A stretch of 64,000 bases of DNA from positions 51,283,980 to 51,347,979 of the forward strand of contig NC_068575.1 in assembly GCF_025698545.1 (NCBI RefSeq), in the 5' to 3' direction. Numbering within the stretch: position 1 is the first letter of the stretch; each line of letters begins with the position of its first letter. Positions 48,920-64,000 of this stretch are shown piece after piece. A model generated the notes under the pieces. It did not search any database and had not been told where the DNA came from. It saw only the letters and a list, made by a program, of their open reading frames with translations. Source of the DNA: Gossypium raimondii (lineage: Eukaryota > Streptophyta > Magnoliopsida > Malvales > Malvaceae). The translations under genes were made by a program, and so were the position numbers.

Positions 48920-51900
48920 ATGAAGAAGTGTCACCGATGGCAGAGGATTCTCATCCTCTCTTTGCTATCTTTCTCTGTATTCGCTCCAATCGTGTTGGTC
49001 TCTCAGAGACTTAAAACCCTCACTTCCTTTGGTAATTTTTTTTTTCCAAATCTCTAGATTATTGTGCTCAACTGTTTGTAGTGAAAATTCGAATTATTTT
49101 ACCGTCAATGGAGTAGTTGATCAGACAAGAAAGCCAAATGAGCATTACTTAGCAGTTTTTTTTTTTTTTTTGTATTTTAGGTTACAGAAAGATTTGTATA
49201 AATATCAAGCTAAGTTGAATTGCCGAATCGAATGTACTTCATTCAAAAAAAAAAAAAAGGACAACTTTTATATTTTAAGTTTTGGTCTGTCGTGATTTGG
49301 TTTCTTTCTTTTTTTTCTTTAAAAAAATCAGATGTTGATTGATCTTGTTTTGTTTGCATTTGTGATACTGTAACGGCAGGCGGGAAGGAATTTGCGGAGG
49401 ACTTGCCTAGTGTTGTATGGATCTCTCTTCCTTGGATCTGTTGTGTTTTATTTTTGGGGGATAAATTTCTAATGGGCTTCTGCTTTATTTGATGCAGAAT
49501 TATATGCGAGATGTTTTAAGACTAAATTCCATTGAACAGGTAGCTTTAAGATTTATGGATTTATTTTATTTTTCTTTGACCATTTTATCTTCAAGTGTTT
49601 TTGACAGTTTATCGGATGTTTGTTCGTTTGTTAATAGGAAGCTGCTGAAGGACTAAAAGGTCCAAAACTAGTTGTTTTCAACGACAAAGATATTAGTTCT
49701 GTAGTTAGACGCAGTTCTTATGAAGATCGTGATTCAGATCAATTCAGGAATGCACAAGATGATTCTAAATTATTAGAAGCAAACGGTTAGTATTACGTGG
49801 GAGCATGTAGTGTCTTTTGTCATTGAATTTTAGCTTATTGAGTTGATTGCGACTCTGAGGTGCTACACTTTCTAATTTTAGAAACCAATGGGAATGGAAA
49901 AGACGAGCATCAAATTCAGCAGACTATCATACAGATGAACTCTAGAGAAAAGGTGTGTATGAATCTGAAATATTTTGAGATGCTACATATTTGAATGTAA
50001 GTTTAGACTATTGATGGTTGCAGTGATGGGGTATGGAATTGTTGTTTTCCAGAATGGTCAGAGCAATAGTGAGTCAAGTTAGTTTGTTATTTTTGTAACA
50101 TATAGTTGCCACTAACTTATTTGCTGCAGGGGCAATTCAATCAAGAAAAAGGTAGAGATGATCAGCGTTTGCAGTCTCCATTCAATGTTGTGGATGAGAA
50201 GGTAAAGCAAATGAGAGATCAGCTCATTACAGCAAAAGCATACCTAAGTTTTGAACCACCAGGTAGTAACTCTCGCTTGATGAAAGAGTTACGAGCTCGA
50301 ATCAGAGAGTTGGAACGAGTCGTTGGTGAAGTCAGCAGGGATTCAGATTTGCCCATGAGGTAAAGAACCGGACACTACATATATATATTTCTGCTTTTGA
50401 TAATAATTTTACCAAAGCATTTTTTATTCAATAATGAACTTGAATTCTCGACTACTCTTAAGTAAATAAGTTAGATTTGGGTTGAACTGCTTCCACGAAA
50501 TATAATTGAAGGGCAGTTAAATTTTCAGTGCTTCACAGAAAATGAGATCTATGGAGCTTTCTTTGGCTAAAGCAAGTCGTGTATTCCCTGACTGCTCTGC
50601 GATGGCTACAAAACTTCGTGCCATGGCTTATAATGCTGAAGAACAGGTTCAGGTAATGAGGAATCAAGAGTCACATCTCCTCCAACTTGCTGGAAGGACT
50701 ACCCCTAAAGGCTTTCACTGCCTCTCTATGCGGCTAACAGCTGAATATTTTTTGCTTCGACCTGAGGAAAGGCAGTTCCCTAACCAACAAAATGTGAATG
50801 ATCCTGACCTTTATCACTATGCAGTATTGTCAGACAATGTTCTGGCTGCTTCTGTCGTTGTTAACTCCACAATTTCCTCTGCTAAGGTAAACTGCTTTCA
50901 TCCATTTTACATTCTTTGTTGTTCTTAAATTTCAATCTCAGCTTATGTTATGATGTTAAACACTCTTTTGCTTATTGAAAGTGTTTGTCATTACAAAGAA
51001 TCACATAACAAAATTGTGTATTAGTTCTTGTATGGGTTCTCTATGGTTTTACATTCCTGGACAATAATTTATGCACTTGTTATTCATAATGATAAAATGG
51101 CTCGAATTTCTGTGGCTTAAGCTTTCCAAAGTTGCCATGGTGTTCATTTACCGTTGCTTCTTTACCATAAGCTTACCCCTATACTGCCATCAGATAAATT
51201 CCTCTTCAATAAGATAATACTCCTGCTATTTTTCTTTATTTATTTTGATGAGTTACATGCAGTCAGTTCAGGATTGAACCTACGATTTTACCTGTTAGTG
51301 GATATAATATCCCTGATAATTAATATTGGTTATGCAGGAGCCTGAGAAAATTGTTTTTCATGTGATGGCCGATTCTCTCAATCTCCCAGCAATTTCAATG
51401 TGGTTTTTATTAAATCCTCCTGGCAAAGCTACAATTCATGTTCAGAGCATAGAAAATTTTGATTGGTTATCCACCAAGTATAATTCGACATTGAATGAAC
51501 AGAAGTCCTATGATCCAAGATATTCTTCTGCACTTAACCATCTTCGGTTCTATCTGCCTGACATCTTTCCAGCCCTGAATAAGATTGTGCTTTTCGATCA
51601 TGATGTGGTAGTGCAAAGAGATTTAACTGAAATTTGGAGCATTGACATGAAAGGGAAAGTAAATGGTGCAGTGGAGACCTGTCTGGAAAGTGAAGCCTCA
51701 TTTCGTTCGATACGAATGTTTATGAACTTTTCAGACCCATTTTTGGCAAGGAGGTTTAATGCAAATGTTTGCACATGGGCATTTGGTATGAATTTATTTG
51801 ATCTACATGAATGGAGAAGGAAAAACTTAACCATGCTCTATCGAAATTACTTGCAACTGGTATGGGATTATAATTTCTTTGTATTTGTATTTGTATTTGC

Positions 51901-52880
51901 TTTTTGCCAACATTCTATGCTTGTGAATTTGTTTTGATTCTATAGATCTCTGAAGCCTGCACATTAATTCCTTGAAAAGCTGGTTAATGTTATCAGGTGC
52001 TTTAGGTTATCTTTGTCAAGCGGAAGTGCTTTAAATTTTCCCTAAAGTCGATCAGTCTAAATTTCAATATAGATTTTCCTGCCCTTTGTCCTTTATTCCC
52101 CGCACCTTTAGGGGGGAGGGGGGGGGTTTCTCTGTCTAAAGCACTAGCTCTGTGTTAGCGTGACCTGTGAATGATATATGCAAACCAACATCTGTACCAG
52201 TTTATTAGACTTTTCCAACCCTAAAAATCCATAGCAGCGTTTAGGTATATTCATACTAGCTAGTGATTTCTATTTGAAGTGTTTTGCAGACTATATATCT
52301 CCTCCTAAAATGATCTATGGCACATTATTTTCTTCCTGTTCTTTTTTGTCAATTCAAAGTTCTGGAAATAATTTTTTATGAATGTGAAACTTGTACCCTT
52401 TAAATCATGAGTTTTATACCAATTGTTTGCTTCCAGAGATGTCCATATAAATCAATTAATTGACATCATCGCATTTTCTTTCAAATGCTGTTTTGTTCTG
52501 GTCCGAGGAATCTATCAAAATTCTGATTCAAAAAGCTTACCATCTTGTGTTCTAGTCTGAGGTTTATGAACTATTGCATGCTGTTCGTCTTGTGTTTTTG
52601 ACAGGGGCTTAAGAGGTCATTGTGGAAGGGAGGAAGCTTGCCCATAGGTTGGATTACCTTCTACAACCAGACTGTGGCTTTAGAAAAGAGATGGCATACC
52701 CTTGGGCTAGGTTATAACTCAGATGTTCCACCTGGTGATATCGAGAATGCAGCAGTTATACACTACGATGGAGTCATGAAACCCTGGTTGGAAACAGGAA
52801 TCGCTAAATACAAGGGCTATTGGAGCAAACATTTGCTGCATGACCACCCTTACTTACAACAGTGCAATATCCACGAGTGA
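48920..52880 (+). CDS. GAUT5: Galacturonosyltransferase of the GAUT5/6 clade (GT8)
   Basis: Nine exons join in frame: 48920-49031, 49380-49414, 49498-49539, 49638-49785, 49882-49952, 50130-50359, 50529-50886, 51338-51859 and 52605-52880, giving 597 residues. The short basic N-terminus (MKKCHRWQR) and a hydrophobic stretch at about residues 10-27 form a type II membrane anchor. A variable stem with charged helices follows (LRARIRELERVVGEV), then the GT8 domain from about residue 260: DLYHYAVLSDNVLA, IVFHVMAD, the metal-binding DHD at about 419-421 (LFDHDVVVQRDL), TWAFGMNLFDL, and the C-terminal HYDGVMKPW. GAUTs add galacturonic acid to homogalacturonan in the Golgi. GAUT5/6 itself is less studied, so activity is inferred from the family. 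Exon 2 has an alternative in-frame donor three bases earlier (49411). Confidence 0.94.
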
Positions 52881-53504
52881 TTGAAGTTGACATTATATAA
52901 GTGGAATTCTTTGATTCATACCATTACCAGTTGCATCTCTCGGAAACTGCCCCTATTCAACTGATTCAACACTTTCGTGTAATTTTCCAAATCGAGATTT
53001 CCCTTTAGGTCCCGGCTATAATCTCTCTTTTAGGGGATAAAGTCTATTTATGGGAAATATAACCAAAAGGACACAAGTTTCTGCAGAGATGGTTGCTGCA
53101 TTGCAAGTATTCATTTGTACATTACTGATATCACATTTCCACTAGGTTGAATTTCTTAGATTCTTGGAATGTTAGAGGAGCATATATGAACTTTTATTAT
53201 GGGATGCCATTGTTGCTAGAATTTTCAATTTCAGCTACGGGATGCCGGTAGGTTCCGAGGATGTATCTTTTATACGAATTCATTATTTTATTAACAGATC
53301 AAAAGATTATGTATCTTCCTTTACTTTTTTAATGTTGTTTCTCTCATGCCCATAATTGTTTTTTCCTTTTCTTTTCTGATAATGATACTCTTTAGAAAAC
53401 CAAGTGAATAATTTTTTGTCAGCAAAACGAAAATAAAAGGTCAAAAATATCTTTGTAAATAAAACGAAGGGTAACATTGACTCTGTATGCGGGCGTATGG
53501 TTGA
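52881..53504. other. Spacer between GAUT and PSBW
   Basis: The first part should be the GAUT 3' untranslated region. No other gene is seen. Confidence 0.5.
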
Positions 53505-53540
53505 CACGTGGATGAAAATGGTTGGGTTTATGTGGATAAA
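53505..53540 (+). promoter_or_regulatory. G-box and I-box-like elements upstream of PSBW
   Basis: CACGTG (within ACACGTGG) lies at 53505-53510 and GGATAAA at 53534-53540, both 80 to 115 bases before the PSBW start codon. The G-box plus GATA/I-box pair is typical of light-regulated photosynthesis promoters. Function is inferred, and the elements may fall close to or within the leader. Confidence 0.45.
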
Positions 53541-53619
53541 AGTGATAGCCATTGGAAATCAAACTGCCCCTGAGTATTAAGACCTTATTTGTTCTCTCTT
53601 TCTCCCAACTGAAAGGAAA

Positions 53620-54103
53620 ATGGCAACCATATCTACTACCACCTTCACCTCATCAATCACCCCTGCACTCAAGCCATCAGCAAGGGTTGCATCCCCAGTT
53701 GCCATTGGTAAGTATATATAAAATTAAAAGATTATTTGCATTTTCAGTTTTTCATCTCAGCTGCAAATTTTTGTTTCCAGGGTTTCCTGCAATTGCAAAG
53801 AAGGGGAAAGTGATGTGCTCCATGGAGAAGAAGGGTTCAGGGGAGGAGAATGGGTCAACCATGGGCATGAGAGCATCATTATTGGCAGCAGCAGCAGCAG
53901 CCTGTGCAGCAACGGTGTCAAGCCCCTCAGCCATGGGTCTGGTGGACGAGAGAATGTCCACAGAAGGGACCGGACTTCCCTTTGGTTTGAGCAACAACCT
54001 TCTTGGGTGGATACTGTTTGGTGTATTCGGCTTGATTTGGGCACTTTATTTTGTTTACACTTCCTCCCTTGACGAGGATGATGATTCTGGATTGTCGCTC
54101 TAA
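53620..54103 (+). CDS. PSBW: Photosystem II subunit W, plastid precursor (PsbW)
   Basis: Two exons join in frame: 53620-53707 and 53781-54103, giving 136 residues. The Ser/Thr-rich start ([12 protein letters not shown]) is a chloroplast transit peptide. A second, alanine-rich hydrophobic stretch (about residues 59-81) ends in AMG, the thylakoid-targeting part that is removed. The mature 54-residue protein starts [10 protein letters not shown] at residue 83. It has one membrane helix at about 101-122 ([20 protein letters not shown]) and an acidic tail ([10 protein letters not shown]). PsbW stabilises photosystem II dimers and supercomplexes with light-harvesting proteins. The start was chosen because it alone gives a transit peptide. 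The gene appears intact. Confidence 0.97.
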
Positions 54104-55632
54104 GCCAACCTTTTATTATTATTATTATTATCATTTTGGTGTATGTTGTTCATTGCAATTTGAAAATATCATGTTGAAAGGGAATAGGTAGAAAAATCAA
54201 AAGAGTTTGGCTTTCCTAATTTCTGTCTTGCATTGCCCACTAAGTATTATATACATTCTTTTTTTTCATCTGGTCGATATAGGAGAGAATAAGAGGCTCA
54301 ATCAATGGCATGTTTCATCCATTGGTGCTTTTGCTTTTTAGCTACCAATAGGCTGAGGCAATAGAAAGAAGATTTGGATTCTCTTCCTATAAATTAATAG
54401 AATGGAATGGAATCTCTGTCTCTTCGAATGGTGCCTCAATTCTAGTTCCACTGTTGCACCGCATTTTGGTTTTTCTTTTTCCTTCCCCACCGAATATTAA
54501 TCTTTAATTTATGTCTTAAAATCAACCCCATGCATGTACAAATTGGTTCATTTTGATTCCAAGTATCGGAGGTTGCTGAAAATCAACATTGTTGTTGATA
54601 TGACCCAGAGCAGCTATTAATTCATCAAATCCAACAAGTGAAGCTTTTTATATAGGTTGGAGATGTTTACAGTTTCCTAAAATCGCACCACAAAGTATCA
54701 TCTCATTTTACTATCTGGTCTAAAATTTTGGAAGTCAAATTTTTATATTTTTTTACATATTTTGAAATATAGTCTCTAATTATATTTTTATTTTTAGAAA
54801 TTTAATCCCTTTACTCTTTGGATTTAAAGAATTTAAATGAAAATGTTACTCAATGGGTAGTTATGTAACAAAAAAATTGACATTTGTATTTGACTTGGAT
54901 TTAACATAGAACTTTAATCAATATTTCAATCAAAATATATTTCACCAACTAATGCCATTAAACAAGTTGAAATACTAAATTATGTCAACATTTAAAGTAT
55001 AGAGATTAAATTTCAAATTTGAGCATAGTATAAGGACTAAAATTAAAATTGATCATTGTTGTATAATTTCAAAAAGTAAAAAGATTATGTATCTGGCCAT
55101 CTATACATCAACATTTTGATCATAATAAAGCATTTAGACTAAAATGTCATTAGTAACAAATTATGTAAAAAATTTCAAATTTCAACATAATATAAGAATT
55201 AAAACTAAAATTTGACCATTATTATATGGTCTAAAAAAGATATGTATTTAAACACATGTATGTGAACATGAGATATGTAAAGGTTGAGTATTAAATTATA
55301 TAAAAAAATAAATTTAAAATTTGAGGAGTAAAATTGAAATTAGACCATTTTGATAAAATGTAAAATGAGCTGTGGAGCTAGAAATATGAGAAAGGTTGCA
55401 ATAACGGCAGCAGAGGGGGTGGCAATGCTGCCAACTGCTGGAAATATGAGAAAGCTTTGGTGTTTGTTTTTGTGCTGCATATTTACAACTTTTGGCCTCA
55501 AGATTTTTAAAAAACAATTTTAATATTAATTATTTGTTATAGAAAAAAAGAGCCCACAAATTAAGAAAATAATATTATTATTAGTAATAGTGAGGGAATA
55601 TATAGAAAGAAAAAATCAAAAGCCGCAGGCCA
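54104..55632. other. Intergenic region between PSBW and GR
   Basis: A (TTA)n microsatellite at 54113-54131 lies in the likely PSBW 3' untranslated region. The rest is AT-rich, with phrases like AAATTTAATCCCTTTAC that resemble dispersed non-coding repeats. No gene is seen. Confidence 0.5.
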
Positions 55633-55638
55633 CACGTG
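55633..55638. promoter_or_regulatory. G-box (CACGTG) upstream of glutathione reductase
   Basis: CACGTG sits 138 bases before the GR start codon, within CCACACGTGC. G-boxes bind bZIP and bHLH factors in light and abscisic-acid responses. Use here is inferred. Confidence 0.4.
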
Positions 55639-55775
55639 CAATTGCAAAGAGACCATCTCCACCAGTAGATATTTGATAGGCACTGACCTCACCCCCCCAC
55701 CCACCATCATATCCGCCATTCCAATATTTGCTCTCAAACCCCAACACTCCTTTCACCAAACGAAACATAAAACAT

Positions 55776-59943
<4,168 letters not shown>

Positions 59944-61438
59944 CTAGAGTAATTGAATAGGTCGCGTTTTGTTGGAGTTCCTTTCAAGGTGCAAACAATT
60001 GATCTGCTGTCCTTATGAATTGTGCAAAATGATTGATTGCTTTGAATTCTAGTTATTCCTCTCTAACTTGAGGCAAATATGAAAAGGACTAAGAATATTA
60101 ACAACCGTAGATGATTACTGAGGTCTTTGCTGGATATGTTGACTCTTTCTTGGGGATTCATAGGAGAAATTGTTTTATTAGCTTCTTAGAGACAATGTTT
60201 GGTTGTGATGCTAAATATTTTCTGCGTATGCAAAAGAAGCTTGACCATTTAAATTAGTTGGCAAACGTAAAATCAAGTTACTGTCCTGTTATTGTTTTAA
60301 GCACAGTTCTTGCCCTATTCCCTCTCTGGGTTTTTACCTCTTAAGTCAACCCTTCATGTTGTTAAATCATCTTGAGCAATTTGGCTGATTGAGCTACTGG
60401 TGGTTGTCTATTTTGTGTATATAGTCTATGGATCTTTGATTTTAGCTCGTGATGAATGATATTATCACATGGATCAAAGATGTCCTTTGGGTGAAACTGA
60501 TGAACTGCAAGCTTCAAAATGTGACTTTTGATAGCAGTGATTTTGCTTTGAAATTGTTGTGTGACATAGTAATACTCTTTTGTTTTCTTTGATATTATTT
60601 AGATTCTTTATATGCAATTTGAGAACCATGTTGAACAACCCTCAATTATTTATATTTGTACATAGGTTGGATGGAGAACAATACTAATATACAAGAATGA
60701 AAGAGAGATTCTGTTTTGTTTCATGAAAGATGGCATTGACATTTAAGCCCTCTCCCTTGTTTGAGTTTGACCTATGCTTTTTGCTAGATTTTAGAAGTAC
60801 GATAAACAGCATTTGATCTCTGATCTTGGTACTAATACAAAAGATATTCTTTGGCAATGACAGGTTGATGCTGATTGTAACCTCCATTACGATGCAAACA
60901 AGCTGGTTGGTGGAAAAAATCGTTCTGACACGAAGTTTCCCCTTTGCATCCGAGTCAAACATGCATGCCATGCCATACATCATAATTCCAACTTCTTACA
61001 CATCATGGTAGTAAGAAAGTAAAATTATTTGCATCTTCTTCGATCAGTTCACATTTTACTGTAAAAAATGCTGTTAGATCGATCACATGTAAACTATAGC
61101 CGTTGCCTATATTTGGTCCAAAATGTTTTTGGATCATTGATGTTAAAATAAACAGTGTTAATTTGTTGCTTAACTGACAAAATCTTTAGTTTCCAATAAG
61201 AATGAATGCTCCGGAGTTAATTAACTAGTTTTCTATTTGTTTCCTATTCCTGACCTGTGTATGGGTGTGAACACAAAAGACAACAACACTGTCCAATTTC
61301 CAAAACCGGATCTCTGTTTGTTCCTACATAAATTATGTCGGTACAAAAGTGGTGAGCCAAATGGCAAACCTCCAATTCTATCGGCAAAAAATTGCCCCTT
61401 TTTTTCTCTTTTTAATTAGAAGATTTTATTTTATTTTT
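59944..61438. other. Spacer between convergent GR and PLA1 genes
   Basis: It should contain both 3' untranslated regions. No further gene was recognised. Confidence 0.5.
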
Positions 61439-63662
61439 CTAATGATGAGATGCCAAGCCTAATTGCTTGAGATATCGGTGTGTATCTTCAGGGTGGTCGT
61501 CGAGTTTCGGCCGTTCAGGCTGCATCCAACGCCCATCCTCGTTCCTTACCATCCCCTTGTTCTCATATTGCCTCCAATATGGTGGAACCAAATAATGATC
61601 TTTCAAAAAGTCAGAGGCCTTGTTCACCAAAGCAGGGTCCCTTCCACTTGCCAGCACAAATCTATGGCCTTTTCCATGGTACCTGCAAACCAATTAAGCA
61701 TTAAATTGAAGCAGCTAATGTTTAATAAAAATTAATGGTCTTAATTAATTTTAGTCCTTTCTGCTTATGTTTTATTACGAGTGAAGAAAACCTGTTAAAA
61801 TCATTCACATTGGTAGTTTATCTTTCAGGTCAGGTATATTATTCAAATCAGAAACAAATTAATTATATTGGGTCAAAGAGATGGCTTAAGAACTAAAAAG
61901 GCATCTGAATTCTTGAAGTATATAAAAAAAAAGGGTTGGTTCTGTAGACTATCGTCCAAGCTTATTATATAATAATACTACCATCACTGATAGATATTTG
62001 TGTGATTATTTATTGCAAATGTGGTCCCAGTCAATTTAAGGTTGGGATTATAAGATAATAGTCTAGTGCTTAAAATACTGAGCATACGATGCTTGCAGCA
62101 CAATTATTCATTATGAAATGGGAACTCAATTCAATCATAGTTTAGGGGAAAACGGCTCCTGCAGGTAATAAAAGCTTAAAACGGAATTCATTTCAATTAT
62201 AGTTACTGTGAAAACGAGGGGTGCACTCAATTTCTAGATGAGTTTGTTGTTTTGTTTTCAAATCCTGGAAAATGACCAATAACTTGTTAGGTGACGAGGT
62301 TAAAAGAAAACCTAAAAGCGTAAAACCTGCAGTGCAGGACCACTAAGTAACACGTGCATATTCAACTATGGCTTAAGCATAAGAAACTAACCCGTCAAGT
62401 AAATGCAAAAGAGCTTCCAAATTATGTGCGCAACTGAGGTCGCCCGTCTCTTTTAGAAATGGCGAGTTTTTATGATCCAAAGACAGTTCAACTCCGACAT
62501 GAGAGAAACTCCAGGGCAACCTCTCAGCCATCTTCATCAACAATGGCGACACGTTTTCGTTGAAGAACAATCCTGGGGATTTAGGGACTATGTCATGCAC
62601 ATTCACCACCCTCAACACTTTAACTCCCAGCACTTCCATCCGTTCCTTGAACCTCACGTTACCTACCCTAGGACCCGAAAAGGAGAACACGCTCACTGGC
62701 ACAGCTCTGCTATCTTGCAGCACATTTAGACCCGTTTCCACAATATCATATGCGCTGAGAATTGCCAAGGCACTGCCTAAACTGTGACCAGTTATTGTTA
62801 AGCTTAGCTCTTCAAGCTGGTAGATTTCGAGTAACCTTTTCACTTCGGTTAAAATTTGTTCCCTCGCTGAGAACTTGCAGAAGCGGCAATTCACATCTTT
62901 GTCGGTGTAGAGATCGAGGAAGCCTGATTCTACTTTTACTGTTGAATCGGGGCATGGGATTTTGTTCGAAGAAATGGGTTTGAGGAAATCCATTAAATCC
63001 GCAATCCACTCCGGGCGGGTCACGGTTCCCCTCCAAGCGACGATGATGTCGCGACGGCCTAAGCGTTTGGATATTTCGTCGTTGGAAACAGCGACGTAGC
63101 CTATCCAATTCGCACTCTTGCTCCACACTTTGGGCCACCGAGATTTCTTGAAGAAATTGGGAAGGTTAATGTTGGATGTTGCGAAGATGTACCTGGAGAC
63201 CGCGTAACCATGGTCCGCCATGGCTAGGGAGTCAAAGAACTGACGGGGCGTGAACCTGCAACTTCCACAGTATTTGGAAAATGGGTCGTAATCGAAAGCA
63301 TCGTAACAGGCTTGTGCCATCTCGCCATATCGAATCAGCTCCGACCGTAGAAGATGGTCCATTGGATCTAACATCCCAACCCAGTCATCCACGCCATGGA
63401 TTTCTCTCCATACATCCGCCACTCGTCTTTCTTCTCGTGTTTCCTTGTCGAGTTCGTCGATGGAAGAGGACAAGGAGCCGCTTGTTTTAGACGAAACCCT
63501 AGGCACCCTAAGCGACCTTGTGGCAAATCCCATACTTGTAGCACGTTGAAGCTGAGGTTCCCGGCCTGAAAACGACACCGGACGGCATTTTTCAGACGGA
63601 AAAACCTGATGAGTAATGGAAAGAAAGGTTTTGGATAGAGAAATGGCCATTGAAAGTAGCAA
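61439..63662 (-). CDS. Phospholipase A1, class I gamma type, plastid-targeted
   Basis: Two exons, 63662-62392 and 61682-61439, join within a glycine codon and give 504 residues. The first 70 residues are rich in Ser/Arg/Lys and poor in acidic residues, as in a plastid transit peptide. The lipase-3 domain carries the nucleophile motif GHSLG (S294), with D357 (NVHDIVP) and H413 (CAHNLEALL) as the likely triad. RRDIIVAWRGT forms the oxyanion-side strand. The C-terminus (PPYWRQYENKGMVRNEDGRW and HPEDTHRYLK) is diagnostic of the DAD1-like PLA1-I family. Such enzymes release fatty acids from the sn-1 position of plastid glycerolipids, and DAD1 itself feeds jasmonate synthesis. Whether this member does so is unknown. 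An in-frame ATG at 63650 (MAISLSKTF) is an alternative start. Confidence 0.94.
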
Positions 63663-64000
63663 GCTTTGGATGAAACGGGGGAGGTTTTAATATGTAGGAT
63701 AGAGGTGAACTTTAACTATTTTGGTGAATGGTGTTGGTGAACTTTAACTAGTTTTAGGTTTCAAGAAAGTTCTGGGCATCATCAAGTTTCATGGAAATAA
63801 AGATATCATGTGATACCTTCAACCATTTCTATATTTGTATATTCTTTGAGAAAGGACGGAACTCCCTTTCAGGAAAATTTTTCATTTAGTCAAGGACGGA
63901 ACCCCCTTCCAGGAACCGCCCCAACGCGTAAATCTTCGTACGGGAATTGGCCTCATCCATGACAATTAAACTTCAAAGTTTGTTTTAGGTTTAAAGCAGT
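63663..64000. repeat. PLA1 upstream region with a 24-bp direct repeat
   Basis: AAGGACGGAACTCCCTTTCA at 63852 and AAGGACGGAACCCCCTTCCA at 63892 begin two 24-base copies (63852-63875 and 63892-63915) that differ at two positions, 40 bases apart. No open gene was recognised. The stretch also holds the PLA1 promoter. Confidence 0.6.

Noticed and set aside
53757-54134. 125-codon minus-strand frame
   Set aside because: Shadow of PSBW exon 2 on the opposite strand.

Overview
This is a 64 kb stretch of plant nuclear DNA. Its genes are spaced, intron-rich and AT-rich between exons, introns follow GT-AG, and the intergenic space is full of LTR retrotransposon, LINE and MITE-like debris. The encoded proteins (a WRKY factor, PsbW, a plastid glutathione reductase, a GAUT galacturonosyltransferase, a DRIP-type RING ligase, a plastid-type phospholipase A1) place it in a core eudicot. 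The protein sequences and the long-LTR chromovirus suggest a Malvaceae genome such as cotton (Gossypium), but that is inference and was not checked by search.

Layout. 0-12.6 kb is a transposon graveyard: a solo Ty3/gypsy LTR (1.5-4.0 kb), a decayed Ty1/copia element (4.4-6.8 kb), a LINE (7.1-11.8 kb) split by what looks like a copia-type LTR, and a foldback MITE (12.06-12.6 kb). 14-33 kb holds WRKY21-like (-), SRP9 (-), a frame-broken PRA1 gene (+) and DRIP2-like (-). 34.5-35.1 kb may hold a very small multi-exon gene (-). 37.4-47.9 kb is gypsy sequence, dominated by one chromovirus insertion with an abnormal, palindromic 5' end. 48.9-63.7 kb is a compact gene block: GAUT5/6-like (+), PSBW (+), plastid glutathione reductase (+) and phospholipase A1-Igamma-like (-).

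How the genes relate. They are independently transcribed single genes, with no operon or cluster logic. From memory of Arabidopsis gene order, WRKY21, DRIP2, GAUT5, PSBW and a PLA1-Igamma gene sit together on chromosome 2 (At2g30590 to At2g30550). This window keeps that order with SRP9, PRA1, the retrotransposon and GR interspersed. PsbW, GR and PLA1 act in plastids; GAUT in Golgi pectin synthesis; DRIP and WRKY in stress-related regulation; SRP9 in co-translational protein targeting; PRA1 in vesicle traffic.

The most unusual signal is the gypsy insertion at 38510-47862. A 5-bp target duplication (ACACG) brackets the whole structure, yet both outer termini are the same LTR end in opposite orientations. 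Its 5' LTR is replaced by a partial forward LTR fused to a longer inverted LTR piece, and the fusion lies on a 15-bp inverted homology. This looks like intrastrand template switching during reverse transcription followed by normal integration.
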